NCBI GenBank assembly: GCA_003279115.1
Contig: QCBG01000013.1
Location: 1-34,479, forward strand
Length of the DNA stretch: 34,479 nucleotides
Source: Prochlorococcus sp. AG-347-E03
Lineage (GTDB): Bacteria; Cyanobacteriota; Cyanobacteriia; PCC-6307; Cyanobiaceae
Direction: 5' to 3'
The position numbers and the translations under genes were made by a program. Positions within the stretch are counted from its first letter, which is position 1. Each line of letters begins with the position of its first letter. The notes beneath the pieces were generated by a model. The model was not told the DNA's origin and ran no database searches. It saw nothing but the letters and a program-made list of their open reading frames with translations. This document shows, piece after piece, positions 1 through 9,063 of this stretch.

Positions 1-2261
1 GTCGCGATACCGCCTACTAAGAAGTGAGTAACGCCAACCGCACGACCTTGAGTAATTGATAGTGCTCTTGGTTGAATTGTTGGAGCAACTTTAAGTTTGT
101 TATGAGCCCAAACAATTGACTCAAACAGCTCTTGCCAGTAACCTCTTCCGCTGAATAAGAACATTAAGCTAAATGCCCAGATAAAGTGTGCTCCTAAGAA
201 CATCAAACCATACATACTTATAGCTGAACCATAACTGGTCAAAACCTGAGAAGCTTGCGCCCATAAAAAGTCTCTAAGCCAACCATTAATAGTAATGGCA
301 CTTTGAGCGAAGTTACCTCCAGTTAGTCCCCAAACATCACTTTGCATCTTCCAAGAAAAATGGAAAATAACAATTGATAAGCAGTTATACATCCAGAAGA
401 GTGCTAAGAAAACATGATCCCAAGAAGAAACTTGACATGTACCTCCTCTACCAGGACCATCACATGGAAATCTAAATCCTAATGATGCTTTATCAGGTAT
501 CAATCTTGAGCTTCTTGCATAAAGAACACCTTTAAGAAGAATTAAAACTGTTACGTGTATTTGGAATGCATGGATATGATGAATCATCAAGTCAGCAGTT
601 CCTAAGGGGATTGGAGCGATAGCAACCTTTCCACCTACTTCAACTAAACTTCCATTAAATACTTCACTTATAGCTTTATGAGGTAAAGCTTCTGCCGTAC
701 CAGCCAATATAGAAGTACCAACAGCTGAAGCTTGAATGCTTTGAACCCATTGAGCAAATATTGGTTGAAGTTGGATTGCAGAATCACTAAACATATCTTG
801 GGGTCTACCCAAAGCTCTCATAGTATCGTTGTGAATATAGAGTCCAAAACTATGGAATCCTAACCACATACATACCCAGTTCAAGTGACTGATTAAGGCA
901 TCTCTTGCTTTAAGAATTCTGTCTAATACATTATCAATATGTTTTGCTGGATCGTAATCTCTGACCATTGCAATTCCAGCATGCGCACCTGCACCTACTA
1001 TGAATAATCCACCTATCCACATGTGATGAGTAAATAATCCAAGAACTGTCATATAGTCAGTAGCTATATATGGATATGGAGGCATTGCATACATGTGATG
1101 AGATACAAGTATGCTTATTGATCCGAGCATTGCTAGGTTTACCGCAAGCTGGGCATGTCTACTTTCTGCCATAAACTCAAAAAGACCTTGATGACCTTTA
1201 GGAGCAGGGAATAATATTGGGTCTCCTTGCTGTGAATCTAATATTTCTTTCATACTATGACCAATACCATAATTGGTTCTATACATATGACCACCGATAA
1301 TTGCTATTACACCAAAAGCTAAATGATGATGTGAAACATCAGTCATCCATAAGCTTCCTGTAACAGGGTTAAGTCCACCTTTGAAAGTAAGGAAGTCTGA
1401 AAAAGCTAACCAGTTTAAACTAAAGAAATTACCTGTACCACTTGCTAATCCTGGAAATATCTGACCAATAATTTGTGGATCACAGAGTTGATGCGGCATA
1501 GGCATATCTGCAATAGTTGCTATTTCTTTACCATTGATGACTAGAGGAGAGCCTGCATCAATTGCATCTAATAGAGCTGCAGTAGGAGCTCCAATATGAA
1601 TACAATGGCCAGCCCATGCTAAAGATCCTAGTCCTACTAAACCAGCGATATGGTGGTTAAGCATAGACTCAATGTCTTGAAACCACTCCATTTTTGGAGC
1701 TGCTTTATGATAATGAAAAATTCCTGCATGAAGCATTAGCGCAGCCATTACTACAGCGCCTATTGCTAAAGCCATCAATTCGCTTTCGTTAGTTATTCCC
1801 CATGCACGCCACATGTGGAATATTCCTGAACTGATTTGAATACCGTTGTAGTTAGCACCAAGATCAGCATTAAGCATTTCTTGTCCAACAATTGCCCATA
1901 CTTGCTGAGCTCCTGGTTTAACATGAGTTGGATCAGCTAACCAACCTGAATAATTAGAAAATCTAGCTCCATGGAAAAATGCAGCACTCATCCATATAAA
2001 AATGACTGCAAGATGTCCAAAATGCGCTGAAAAGATTTTTCTTGTTGCTTCTTCAGCATCGCCTGTATGCACATCAAAATCATGTGCGTCAGCATGCAAA
2101 TTCCAGATCCAAGTTGTAGTTTTTGGACCTTTAGATAATTTACTTGACCAGAAACCTGGCTTATCTAATTTGGCAAAATCAATTGGTCTTGGATCGGCCT
2201 TGACAGGATCTTCCAAAACTTTTTTGTTTTTTTCTCCACTTTCTGGTGGGCTGATGGTCAT
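1..2261 (-). CDS. psaA: Photosystem I P700 chlorophyll a apoprotein A1, 3' end cut by the window
   Basis: Reaction-centre core subunit of photosystem I in the thylakoid membrane. It pairs with PsaB and carries P700, the primary acceptors and half of the ligands of the F_X 4Fe-4S cluster. Translating the minus strand from the ATG at 2259-2261 gives an open frame of 753 codons that runs off base 1; about a dozen C-terminal residues should be missing compared with the usual family length. The F_X loop [12 protein letters not shown] is present with Cys600 and Cys609, and the many His-rich hydrophobic stretches fit the eleven-helix fold. A GAGGTG ribosome-binding site lies just upstream of the ATG. 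psaB would be expected to follow beyond the left edge; this is inferred from common cyanobacterial order. The gene diverges from cobJ. Confidence 0.98.
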   Translation of the reverse strand, partial: MTISPPESGEKNKKVLEDPVKADPRPIDFAKLDKPGFWSSKLSKGPKTTTWIWNLHADAHDFDVHTGDAEEATRKIFSAHFGHLAVIFIWMSAAFFHGARFSNYSGWLADPTHVKPGAQQVWAIVGQEMLNADLGANYNGIQISSGIFHMWRAWGITNESELMALAIGAVVMAALMLHAGIFHYHKAAPKMEWFQDIESMLNHHIAGLVGLGSLAWAGHCIHIGAPTAALLDAIDAGSPLVINGKEIATIADMPMPHQLCDPQIIGQIFPGLASGTGNFFSLNWLAFSDFLTFKGGLNPVTGSLWMTDVSHHHLAFGVIAIIGGHMYRTNYGIGHSMKEILDSQQGDPILFPAPKGHQGLFEFMAESRHAQLAVNLAMLGSISILVSHHMYAMPPYPYIATDYMTVLGLFTHHMWIGGLFIVGAGAHAGIAMVRDYDPAKHIDNVLDRILKARDALISHLNWVCMWLGFHSFGLYIHNDTMRALGRPQDMFSDSAIQLQPIFAQWVQSIQASAVGTSILAGTAEALPHKAISEVFNGSLVEVGGKVAIAPIPLGTADLMIHHIHAFQIHVTVLILLKGVLYARSSRLIPDKASLGFRFPCDGPGRGGTCQVSSWDHVFLALFWMYNCLSIVIFHFSWKMQSDVWGLTGGNFAQSAITINGWLRDFLWAQASQVLTSYGSAISMYGLMFLGAHFIWAFSLMFLFSGRGYWQELFESIVWAHNKLKVAPTIQPRALSITQGRAVGVTHFLVGGIA

Positions 2262-2265
2262 CTAG

Positions 2266-2271
2266 CACCTC
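2266..2271 (-). promoter_or_regulatory. Ribosome binding site of psaA
   Basis: On the minus strand this reads GAGGTG, four bases before the ATG at 2261. It supports the MTISPPESG start and complements the 3' end of 16S rRNA. Confidence 0.75.
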
Positions 2272-2304
2272 GAAAATAATTGACATTAAAGCCGATTGAT
2301 CGGA

Positions 2305-2337
2305 TCTTGAACATATTTATAATGATAATGTTCAAGA
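2305..2337. repeat. Inverted repeat, candidate stem-loop in the psaA leader
   Basis: Ten-base perfect arms TCTTGAACAT and ATGTTCAAGA flank a 13-base AT-rich spacer, 44 bases upstream of the psaA start. As RNA it would form a hairpin. As DNA it could be an operator. No run of T follows in the psaA direction, so it does not look like a terminator of incoming transcription. Function unknown. Confidence 0.55.
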
Positions 2338-2370
2338 AAACGAATCCTTCGAAACTTTAGATATTCGTTT
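2338..2370. repeat. Inverted repeat, second candidate stem-loop in the psaA leader
   Basis: Eight-base perfect arms AAACGAAT and ATTCGTTT are separated by 17 bases. It abuts the 2305-2337 dyad directly, so the two would form tandem hairpins if both lie in the transcript. Confidence 0.4.
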
Positions 2371-2410
2371 CAAAAATAATAAGACAAAGATTCTTTCGTT
2401 ATGCACTAAC

Positions 2411-2436
2411 GTAACAAATGTTCTAATGATTGTTAC
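2411..2436. repeat. Inverted repeat GTAACAA / TTGTTAC
   Basis: Seven-base perfect arms with a 12-base spacer, about 150 bases upstream of the psaA start. Possibly a binding site for a dimeric regulator. I do not recognise it as a known motif, and short dyads can arise by chance in AT-rich DNA. Confidence 0.3.
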
Positions 2437-2561
2437 TATATGAATATTTTGTTAAATTCAAGTCTATGACATAGTTACGGGTATTTTTACTTAAATTTTA
2501 TATAAATTTCTTAAATTTTTTTTTATATTTCAAAGAAAATTTTTTAAATCAAGCGACAGGA

Positions 2562-2567
2562 TATAAT
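2562..2567 (+). promoter_or_regulatory. -10 promoter element of cobJ
   Basis: A perfect TATAAT lies 28 bases before the cobJ TTG start. No convincing -35 element is visible. A start site about 7 bases downstream would give a leader of roughly 20 bases. Confidence 0.5.
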
Positions 2568-2595
2568 TGCAACATAACTATCAATAGTTTCTGAT

Positions 2596-4398
2596 TTGAA
2601 AGGAATTGCTATAGGTCTATCTAATAATTCAAAAGAAATTTTACAAAGGCTTAAAAAAACAGAATTTGTAAAAGATATATATATTGCAGGTTCTTCAAAA
2701 GATAATTTAAAGGAAAATGAACTTATTCAAGTACAAAAACCAAGAGAAATCTTACTTAAAAAATGGCCGGAGATAGATTTAATAATTTTTATAGGCTCCA
2801 TTGCTGCATCAATACGCATAATAAATTCTTTTTTAACCTCTAAAGATAAAGATCCTGGTGTAATAGTAATAGATAATAAATGTTCCAAAATAGTTCCTTT
2901 AATTGGCTTACATCAGTCAAATACGCAAAATATTGCATGTCAAATTGCTAATTTGCTTGGTGGCGAAATAATAGAAACTAATAATTCAAATAATCAACGT
3001 TTTTTAAATCTTGATGCATTTGGGAATGAATGGGGTTGGAAAAGATCTGGCAACATAAAAGCTTGGTCAAAACTAGTAATTAAACAAGCTAATAACGAAG
3101 AAATATTTTGCAAACAATCATCTGGAATTAGCTTATGGAAAAATTCAGAATCAGGGGAGTTTATCAATCAAATTAAAGAAAAAGAAATTAAAAAACCAGA
3201 ATCAACATTTCATGTGAGTATATTCGAAAATCATGAAACAACTTGGCACCCGCCAGTATTATGGATTGGTATTGGATGTGAAAGAAATACAAGCAAAGAA
3301 TTAATAACAAATTCTTTAAATAATTTTTTTGGGTCAGGAGATTTATCACAGCAATCAATCGCGGGATTTGCAACTATTGATATCAAAAAAGATGAGAAAG
3401 GAATTTTAGAAATTGCTGAAGAAAAAAACTTGCCTGTAAAGTTTTTTAGTAAAGAAGATCTTTCAAAAATAATTGTCCCAAATCCATCAAATGTCGTACA
3501 TAGGGAAATTGGTACCCCTTCAGTAGCAGAAGCCTCTTGCTTACTCGCAGCAGGAATAGAATCAAAATTATTAAAAGAAAAAAGAATTTTTAAAAATCAA
3601 TCTGGGGCTGTAACTATCGCTGTAGCAGAATCAAAAAATCAATATGATCCAACTCATGGTGAAATACATATTATTGGAAGTGGGCCTGGTGATATCTCCT
3701 TCCTAACCAGTAATGCAAAAAAAGCACTTTCGAGATGTACTGTTTGGATCGGATACAAAATGTATTTAGATTTAATTAAGCCCTTAAAAAGGAGTGACCA
3801 AGTTTTAATTGAAAGTAAACTTACTGAAGAAAAAGACAGATGCAGTAAAGCAATTAAACTAGCCGAGGAAGGGATAAAAGTGGCTTTAATTTCTTCAGGT
3901 GAATCTGGATTTTATGGCATGGCTGGCTTACTTTTAGAACTACTTCAAAAAATCAAAAAAGAACATAGACCTTACTTTGAAGTACACCCAGGTATTAGTA
4001 GTGTTCAATTAGCGGCTGCGATTAGTGGAGCACCACTAATGAATGACTTTTGTTCAATAAGCTTAAGCGATAAATTAACTCCATGGTCTTTAATAGAAAA
4101 AAGAATTGAAGGAGCTCTTTTGGGTGACTTTGTAATAGCTTTATTTAATCCTCAATCGATTGAAAGAAATTGGCAGCTAAAAAGTGTAATAGATTTATGT
4201 TTACAATCTAGACATGGGGATACTCCAGTTTTAATAGCTAGACAAGTAGGGAGAGAAAATCAATCCAAAAATTTTTTTACTTTAAACACTATTCCTTTTA
4301 ATGAGATTGATATGTTATCAATTATTATTATTGGCAATTCGCAAACAACCTTAGTTGATGAGATATTTCTCACTCCCAGAGGGTATTTACAAAATTAA
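2596..4398 (+). CDS. cobJ: CbiG-CbiH fusion: cobalt-precorrin-5A hydrolase / precorrin-3B C17-methyltransferase
   Basis: Two consecutive enzymes of anaerobic-type cobalamin ring contraction joined in one 600-residue chain. The N-terminal half (about 1-350) is CbiG-like, with the region around FIGSIAASIRI and the later block VVHREIGTPSVAEA. The C-terminal half starts near residue 356 and is a tetrapyrrole methyltransferase of the CbiH/CobJ type, with the SAM-binding GSGPGD motif at 361-366 and the later blocks ISSGESGFYGMAG and VHPGISSVQLAAA. The start is TTG: an in-frame TAA at 2575 leaves no ATG upstream. It diverges from psaA and has its own -10 box. The pathway is also represented here by cobO near the right edge. 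Cyanobacteria are known to make pseudocobalamin with this pathway. Confidence 0.93.
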   Translation: MKGIAIGLSNNSKEILQRLKKTEFVKDIYIAGSSKDNLKENELIQVQKPREILLKKWPEIDLIIFIGSIAASIRIINSFLTSKDKDPGVIVIDNKCSKIVPLIGLHQSNTQNIACQIANLLGGEIIETNNSNNQRFLNLDAFGNEWGWKRSGNIKAWSKLVIKQANNEEIFCKQSSGISLWKNSESGEFINQIKEKEIKKPESTFHVSIFENHETTWHPPVLWIGIGCERNTSKELITNSLNNFFGSGDLSQQSIAGFATIDIKKDEKGILEIAEEKNLPVKFFSKEDLSKIIVPNPSNVVHREIGTPSVAEASCLLAAGIESKLLKEKRIFKNQSGAVTIAVAESKNQYDPTHGEIHIIGSGPGDISFLTSNAKKALSRCTVWIGYKMYLDLIKPLKRSDQVLIESKLTEEKDRCSKAIKLAEEGIKVALISSGESGFYGMAGLLLELLQKIKKEHRPYFEVHPGISSVQLAAAISGAPLMNDFCSISLSDKLTPWSLIEKRIEGALLGDFVIALFNPQSIERNWQLKSVIDLCLQSRHGDTPVLIARQVGRENQSKNFFTLNTIPFNEIDMLSIIIIGNSQTTLVDEIFLTPRGYLQN

Positions 4399-4469
4399 GT
4401 TTAGATAATCCATAATTTAATAAATAAAATATTTTTCTTTGCTTTTTTTTTATAAGAATACTAATCTTT

Positions 4470-4475
4470 TATAAT
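4470..4475 (+). promoter_or_regulatory. Candidate -10 element of the HAD gene at 4493
   Basis: A TATAAT lies 17 bases before the TTG start. It would give a very short leader of about 10 bases. No -35 element is visible. The surrounding DNA is so AT-rich that chance occurrence is possible. Confidence 0.35.
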
Positions 4476-4492
4476 AATGATTTAAAAATTAA

Positions 4493-5281
4493 TTGAAAAA
4501 TATTGGTTTAATTTTGTTTGACATTGATGGGGTAATCCGCAGCGTAGAAAATAGTTACAGACTTTCATTAAAAAAAACAGTTTACAAATTTTCTGGATGG
4601 GAGCCAAGTTATAAAGATATTGATAATGCTAAAAATGAAGGGATCTGGAATAATGACTGGGATTTAAGTTTAGAACTTATAAAAAGATGTATAAAAAAAG
4701 AGAAATTAAACCTTAAAGCTCCTCCAAGAGAAGAAATAGTAAAATGTTTTGAAAAGTTTTACTTTGGTGGAGATCCAAGTAAAAGTAGTAAATATTGGTC
4801 TGGATACATAACAAACGAGGAGTTATTAGTTGATAAAAAGTTTTTTGATTTAATTGAAAGTAATGGAATAATATTCGGTTTTGTAAGTGGTGCAGAGTCT
4901 GCTTCTGCAAAATTTGTTTTAGAAAAAAGACTTGGACTACAATCACCACCATTAATATCTATGGGAGATGCACCTGAAAAGCCTGATCCTACAGGTTTTA
5001 TTAGTTTATCAAAAAAGCTTATTGGAGAAAAACTTGGCGAATCAAATATTCCCATTGCATATGTAGGAGATACTATTGCAGATATAAGTACAGTTATAAA
5101 CGCTAGAAAGGAAATACCATCTCAGAAATTCATAAGCATCGGAATAGCTCCCCCACATTTACATTTAAATTGTCGATTAAAAGAACGTAATTCTTACGAA
5201 ATAAATCTTAGAAATGCAGGCGCTGACTTAATCTTAAATTCTATTTATGACCTTACAGATATTAATCTGGACTTGTTTTAA
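4493..5281 (+). CDS. HAD-superfamily hydrolase (TIGR01548-like)
   Basis: A 262-residue haloacid dehalogenase-type protein, probably a cytosolic phosphatase of unknown substrate. Motif I is LILFDIDGV, with nucleophile Asp10 and acid/base Asp12. Motif II is the FVSGAESAS block, with Ser as the usual hydroxyl. The lysine is in EKPDPTGF, and motif IV is AYVGDTIADI. The cap inserted between motifs I and II places it in HAD subfamily I. It resembles the uncharacterised cyanobacterial/plant group TIGR01548 as I recall it; that assignment is from memory. The start is TTG with no ATG nearby. It ends 34 bases from the convergent tRNA-Ser, with no strong terminator in between. Confidence 0.85.
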   Translation: MKNIGLILFDIDGVIRSVENSYRLSLKKTVYKFSGWEPSYKDIDNAKNEGIWNNDWDLSLELIKRCIKKEKLNLKAPPREEIVKCFEKFYFGGDPSKSSKYWSGYITNEELLVDKKFFDLIESNGIIFGFVSGAESASAKFVLEKRLGLQSPPLISMGDAPEKPDPTGFISLSKKLIGEKLGESNIPIAYVGDTIADISTVINARKEIPSQKFISIGIAPPHLHLNCRLKERNSYEINLRNAGADLILNSIYDLTDINLDLF

Positions 5282-5315
5282 AACAAATATTAATAAAAAA
5301 ATTTTTGAAAAATTA

Positions 5316-5404
5316 CGGAGAGGGAGGGATTCGAACCCTCGACAAAAGTTACCTCCTGTAACTCCTTAGCAGGGAGCCGCTTTCAACCACTCAGCCACCT
5401 CTCC
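5316..5404 (-). tRNA. trnS-GCU: tRNA-Ser (anticodon GCU)
   Basis: The minus strand folds as an 89-nucleotide class II tRNA. The acceptor arm is GGAGAGG/CCTCTCC with discriminator G. The anticodon stem GCTCC/GGAGT closes the loop CTGCTAA, giving anticodon GCU. There is a long variable arm and the T arm GAGGGTTCGAATCCCTC. CCA is not encoded. It reads AGC/AGU serine codons. It lies 61 bases downstream of alr on the same strand. The TA-rich sequence upstream could hold its own promoter. Confidence 0.97.
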
Positions 5405-5465
5405 AGTTCTTATACATTATCAATTTTTTTGCAAACATTCAAAATTATTTATTTAATCGAAATGT

Positions 5466-6665
5466 CTAATCAACTTGAACTCTCGGCAATCTATTTTTAA
5501 AAGAACAAAGAATTTCCCAAGGAATAGTATTAGATTCCCTTGCCCAATCAATAGGAGAAATTGTTTTATCACCTTCAGATCCTAGTAAAACGATCGTACT
5601 ACCAACTTTAATTTCATCTGAACCTGTAATATCAACCATCATTTGATCCATAGTTATCGATCCTACTTGGGGATACAGTTTATTTTTAAAGATGACTTTG
5701 ATCTTACCTGAGAGATTTCTTGGAACTCCATCTGCATAACCAATACTCAATACAGCCAATTTAGTTTTTCTACTACTTACAAATTTACCTCCATAACTTA
5801 CTCTTACACCTTTATCAATAACTCTTATAAAAGCTACTTTGACCTTCAAAAATAAAGCTGGTTTAAGACATAAATTTTTATCTATTGTTGCTAGGGGACT
5901 ATATCCATACATAGAAAGTCCAACTCTTACCATATGAAAATGAAAATCTTTATTGAGAAGCATGCCTGCAGAATTTGCCAAATGAATCTTGATATTGTGA
6001 TTACTATCAAGGTTAATTTGCTTTAATAATTCCTTAAACTTTAGTCTTTGTAATTGAGTACTGCTTTTAGGATCTAATGAGTTTTCTTCATCTGCCGATG
6101 ATAAATGACTATATATTCCTTCTATTGAAATGTTTTCAAAAGATTTTATTTTTTCAAATTCTTGAATAAACTTATAAGATTCAAATCCTAATCTTGACAT
6201 TCCAGTATCAACCTTAAGATGTAAAGAAAATTTCAACCCAAGCTGCTTACCAAGATTGTTGCATATTAAACACTCTCTAAGACTACTGATAGTTGGCATA
6301 AGATCATTTTTAAGGGCTATTATTAAATCCCTTTTCGTATATAGATTTCCCAAAACAAGAATTGGTTTTTTAACTCCATAAGAACGAAGCTTAATCCCTT
6401 CTTTTAAAGTGGCAACTCCTAATTGCGAAGCTCCACCTTTGATTGCATATTCTGATACTACTCTTGCATCATGTCCATATCCATCAGCTTTTACAACTGC
6501 CATAAATTGACAGTTTCTACTTAATTTAGATCTTATCTGCCTTACATTTTTTTCTATTGCTTTACCATTGATTTCAATCCATGCTCTTTGTTTCGGATCT
6601 ATATCTTTATCAAAATTTGGATATTTATCAAAATTAAATTGCTGATTTGGTTGCCGAATTTGCAT
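5466..6665 (-). CDS. alr: Alanine racemase
   Basis: PLP-dependent enzyme that interconverts L- and D-alanine for peptidoglycan. At 399 residues it is slightly longer than usual because of an N-terminal extension of about 25 residues. The PLP lysine is Lys59 in AVVKADGYGHD at the start of the TIM barrel. The C-terminal domain has the conserved VSYGGKF block with the catalytic Tyr near residue 294, then SIGYADGVPR and SITMDQMMVDIT. It starts at ATG 6663-6665. It is divergent from the HNH gene, and longer HNH start choices would overlap it. tRNA-Ser lies just downstream. Confidence 0.96.
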   Translation of the reverse strand: MQIRQPNQQFNFDKYPNFDKDIDPKQRAWIEINGKAIEKNVRQIRSKLSRNCQFMAVVKADGYGHDARVVSEYAIKGGASQLGVATLKEGIKLRSYGVKKPILVLGNLYTKRDLIIALKNDLMPTISSLRECLICNNLGKQLGLKFSLHLKVDTGMSRLGFESYKFIQEFEKIKSFENISIEGIYSHLSSADEENSLDPKSSTQLQRLKFKELLKQINLDSNHNIKIHLANSAGMLLNKDFHFHMVRVGLSMYGYSPLATIDKNLCLKPALFLKVKVAFIRVIDKGVRVSYGGKFVSSRKTKLAVLSIGYADGVPRNLSGKIKVIFKNKLYPQVGSITMDQMMVDITGSDEIKVGSTIVLLGSEGDKTISPIDWARESNTIPWEILCSFKNRLPRVQVD

Positions 6666-6733
6666 TTACTTTGCGCAATTATATGCGCTTATTGGAATAT
6701 ACGGTTAGCATGACATGTAAATTGTATTTTGGC

Positions 6734-7240
6734 ATGGGCCAGACTCTAGTTTTAAATGCATCTTATGAACCTTTAAACATCACTTCTTGGCGAAGAGCTG
6801 TTATTTTGATGATCAAAGGTAAAGCAGAAAGCTTAGAGGAAGATAAATCATATTCAATACATTGCGGAAGAAAATTGCCTACAGTTATAAGACTTCGTTA
6901 CTACGTCAAGGTACCTTTTAGAGAAGTTTCTTTAACAAGAAAAAATATTCTTCTAAGAGATAATAATTCTTGCCAATACTGCAACTATAGAGGAAGTGAT
7001 TTATCAATAGATCATGTTTTACCTAGAAGTAGAGGTGGAACTGACAACTGGGAAAATGTTACTACAGCATGTCTTAAATGTAATGTACAAAAAGGCAACC
7101 GTACCCCAGAAGAGGCAAATATGCCTTTAAAAAGAAAACCTTACCGTCCATTAAGTAATCTAAATTTTGAGGCTACAAGACAAATTGACTCTGGCAGGCA
7201 TAAAGAATGGAGTAAATACGTAATAGGGGTTGCAATCTAA
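6734..7240 (+). CDS. HNH endonuclease family protein
   Basis: A 168-residue protein with a C-terminal HNH fold, the type found as a stand-alone gene in many cyanobacteria. The HNH module spans about 70-125: Cys80-X2-Cys83, then SIDHVLPRSRGG with His94, the ENVTTAC block, and Cys113-X2-Cys116. The paired Cys-X2-Cys suggest a structural zinc, and the His a nuclease active site. The frame is open from 6647, but I chose ATG 6734 because similarity to relatives as I know them begins at MGQTLVLNASYEPLNI. ATG 6710 and 6683 are alternatives. No clear ribosome-binding site. No methylase, integrase or toxin partner is adjacent, so the role is unknown. It converges on prfA with 7 bases between stops. 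Confidence 0.85.
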   Translation: MGQTLVLNASYEPLNITSWRRAVILMIKGKAESLEEDKSYSIHCGRKLPTVIRLRYYVKVPFREVSLTRKNILLRDNNSCQYCNYRGSDLSIDHVLPRSRGGTDNWENVTTACLKCNVQKGNRTPEEANMPLKRKPYRPLSNLNFEATRQIDSGRHKEWSKYVIGVAI

Positions 7241-7247
7241 AAAAAAA

Positions 7248-8342
7248 TTAATTTACCTCATTATTAAAATCTTCCATCATTCTCTTTTGTTCTTGTGCTA
7301 TGCATGCATAAATTACTTCATCCAATTGACCAGCGAGAATTGGTTCGAGAGAAAAATTTGAGCCCAATCTATGATCAGTTGTCCTGTTATCTTTAAAATT
7401 ATATGTTCTGATTTTTTCACTCCTATCTCCTGTTCCAACCTGCGAAAGCCTTTGTGATCTCTCTTTGGCATTAGCTTCTTTTAATTGAATTTCATATAAT
7501 TTGGCCCTTAAAATTTCCATTGCTCTTTCACGATTTTGCAATTGTGATCTCTCTTGAGTACAAAAAACTCTTATTCCTGTGGGCTTATGGAGAAGATCAA
7601 TAGCAGTCTCCACCTTATTAACATTCTGTCCCCCTGCACCTCCTGATCTTGCTGTACCGACCTCTAGATCGGTTGGATCAATTTTAACCTCAACAGGATC
7701 AGCCTCGGGCATTACTGCAACTGTAGCAGTAGAAGTATGAACTCTACCTTGGGATTCAGTAGCTGGCACTCTTTGAACTCTATGTACACCAGCCTCAAAT
7801 TTAAGTTGACTATATACAGAATCTCCCTTAACGGAAATAACTAACTCTTTGAATCCGCCCATATCTGACTCAGAAGCACTAACAGGTTTTACGGACCATC
7901 CAATTTTTTGTCCATATCTTTCATACATTCTTGCTAGATCACCGGCCCATATACAAGCCTCATTACCTCCAGCGCCAGCTCTGATTTCTAACATTACACT
8001 TCTTTCATCTCTTGGATCTTTTGGTAATAAAGCGATTGTGGTTTTTTGAATAAGTTCGTTCTTACATTCCTCAAGTTTATTTATCTCTTCATTAATTAAA
8101 GCTTCCATCTCTTTATCATTTCTATTCTCTTTCAACAAAATTTTTGAATCTGCAATTTCTTTATCAGTATCAATTAATTTATTAAAATCAGTAACCAGAG
8201 GCTCCAACTTTGACCTTTCTCTTGCTATTGATTCTAATTTTTTAGGATCATTAGCTATATCAGGATCTGCTAGCTGCACTTCCAAATTTTCAAAACTTTC
8301 TGAAGCAGTTTTCAACCTTGCTATTAATGTTGAGTATTCCAA
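7248..8342 (-). CDS. prfA: Peptide chain release factor 1
   Basis: Terminates translation at UAA and UAG. At 364 residues it is full length for RF1. The codon-recognition tripeptide Pro-Ala-Thr at about 193-195 ([10 protein letters not shown]) identifies RF1 rather than RF2. The GGQ motif at 237-239 within [13 protein letters not shown] contacts the peptidyl transferase centre, and its Gln is the usual methylation target. It is the last gene of the leftward ribosomal block, 29 bases after rpmE, an arrangement common in cyanobacteria. Confidence 0.98.
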   Translation of the reverse strand: MEYSTLIARLKTASESFENLEVQLADPDIANDPKKLESIARERSKLEPLVTDFNKLIDTDKEIADSKILLKENRNDKEMEALINEEINKLEECKNELIQKTTIALLPKDPRDERSVMLEIRAGAGGNEACIWAGDLARMYERYGQKIGWSVKPVSASESDMGGFKELVISVKGDSVYSQLKFEAGVHRVQRVPATESQGRVHTSTATVAVMPEADPVEVKIDPTDLEVGTARSGGAGGQNVNKVETAIDLLHKPTGIRVFCTQERSQLQNRERAMEILRAKLYEIQLKEANAKERSQRLSQVGTGDRSEKIRTYNFKDNRTTDHRLGSNFSLEPILAGQLDEVIYACIAQEQKRMMEDFNNEVN

Positions 8343-8371
8343 TTGAAATTATGCTTTAGTTTATGGAAATT

Positions 8372-8632
8372 CTATTTATCAGAATCTTTTTCTTCTTTTT
8401 GCTTTTTTGATGTCGCTGAATTAGCTGAACCCATTCCATATTTTTTCATAAACCTATCAACTCTTCCTTCTGTATCGAGAATTTTTTGAGTTCCTGTAAA
8501 GAAGGGATGATTTCCACTCCATACATCTACATGAAGTTCAGGTTGAGTTGAGCCAGTTGTCATTACGACTTCTCCATTACAAATAACTTTTGCATCTGGA
8601 TACCATTTTGGGTGGATTTCTGATTTTGGCAT
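8372..8632 (-). CDS. rpmE: 50S ribosomal protein L31
   Basis: Small 50S protein of 86 residues that bridges the subunits near 5S rRNA. The family signature is clear: the IHPKWYPDA start and HPFFTGTQKILDTEGRVDRF. The zinc-binding form of L31 carries several cysteines in the central strands. Here only one Cys (ICNGEVV) remains, and the segment HVDVWSGNHPFF has Trp and Asn where cysteines often occur. It is therefore a zinc-free form. The tail is Lys/Asp/Ser-rich. It lies between rpsI and prfA. Confidence 0.96.
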   Translation of the reverse strand: MPKSEIHPKWYPDAKVICNGEVVMTTGSTQPELHVDVWSGNHPFFTGTQKILDTEGRVDRFMKKYGMGSANSATSKKQKEEKDSDK

Positions 8633-8643
8633 GATTAAATGTT

Positions 8644-9054
8644 TTAACGTTTGGAAAATTGTGGAGCTTTTCTTGCTTTTTTAAGACCATATTTTCTTCT
8701 TTCCTTAGCTCTAGGATCTCTGCTGAGATGGCCTTCAGTTTTTAGTGGTTTTCTATTATCGGGAGATAATTCGCACAGAGCTCTAGCTGCACCTTGCTTA
8801 ATAGCATCTGCCTGGCCAGTTAATCCACCACCAAAAACGTTTACCAGAATATCATAAGAATTTTCAAGGCCTAATGTTTGCAAAGGAGCTTTTATTGAAT
8901 TTAAATGTAAAGGATTAAAGTTTAAGTAATCATCTCCTGAACGACCATTAATTTTAATTTGTCCATTTCCAGGAATCAATCGAACGCGAGCAACTGAAGT
9001 TTTTCTTCTTCCAGTTCCCCAATAAACAGCTTTGTTTTTTATTTGACTATTCAT
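8644..9054 (-). CDS. rpsI: 30S ribosomal protein S9
   Basis: A 136-residue protein of the 30S head. The body begins with [16 protein letters not shown] and contains the [16 protein letters not shown] block. The C-terminal tail ends RKAPQFSKR; the universally conserved Lys-Arg end reaches the P-site tRNA anticodon stem-loop. It follows rplM by 9 bases in the usual L13-S9 pair. Confidence 0.98.
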   Translation of the reverse strand: MNSQIKNKAVYWGTGRRKTSVARVRLIPGNGQIKINGRSGDDYLNFNPLHLNSIKAPLQTLGLENSYDILVNVFGGGLTGQADAIKQGAARALCELSPDNRKPLKTEGHLSRDPRAKERRKYGLKKARKAPQFSKR

Positions 9055-9063
9055 TTTTTTATC

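Larger units (their letters stand above)
2262..2595. other. Divergent psaA/cobJ intergenic region (334 bases)
   Basis: The longest gene-free stretch in the window. It holds the psaA leader and promoter (minus strand) and the cobJ promoter (plus strand). The psaA-proximal part has three perfect inverted repeats with 7-10 base arms (2305-2337, 2338-2370, 2411-2436) and a tight CCGA/TCGG dyad (2292-2303). The cobJ-proximal part is almost pure A and T, with a consensus -10 box at 2562-2567. I see no ORF or known small RNA. The psaA start site cannot be fixed from sequence alone. Confidence 0.8.

Noticed and set aside
2002..2265. Plus-strand ORF of 87 codons inside psaA
   Set aside because: It is antisense to a certain psaA reading frame and shows no family features.
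2306..2336. GAACAT...ATGTTC as a LexA-type site
   Set aside because: The half-sites are far too widely spaced, and this genome's LexA box appears to be AGTAC-N4-GTACT.
2411..2440. HLR1-type RpaB site in the psaA promoter
   Set aside because: TGTTAC elements occur, but not as two direct repeats with the spacing of the known motif.
4441..4450. Intrinsic terminator after cobJ, from the T run at 4442-4450
   Set aside because: There is no GC-rich stem before the T run.
6647..6733. Longer N-terminus for the HNH gene, overlapping alr
   Set aside because: The extra 29 residues look unlike the family and overlap the alr coding region; ATG 6734 fits better.
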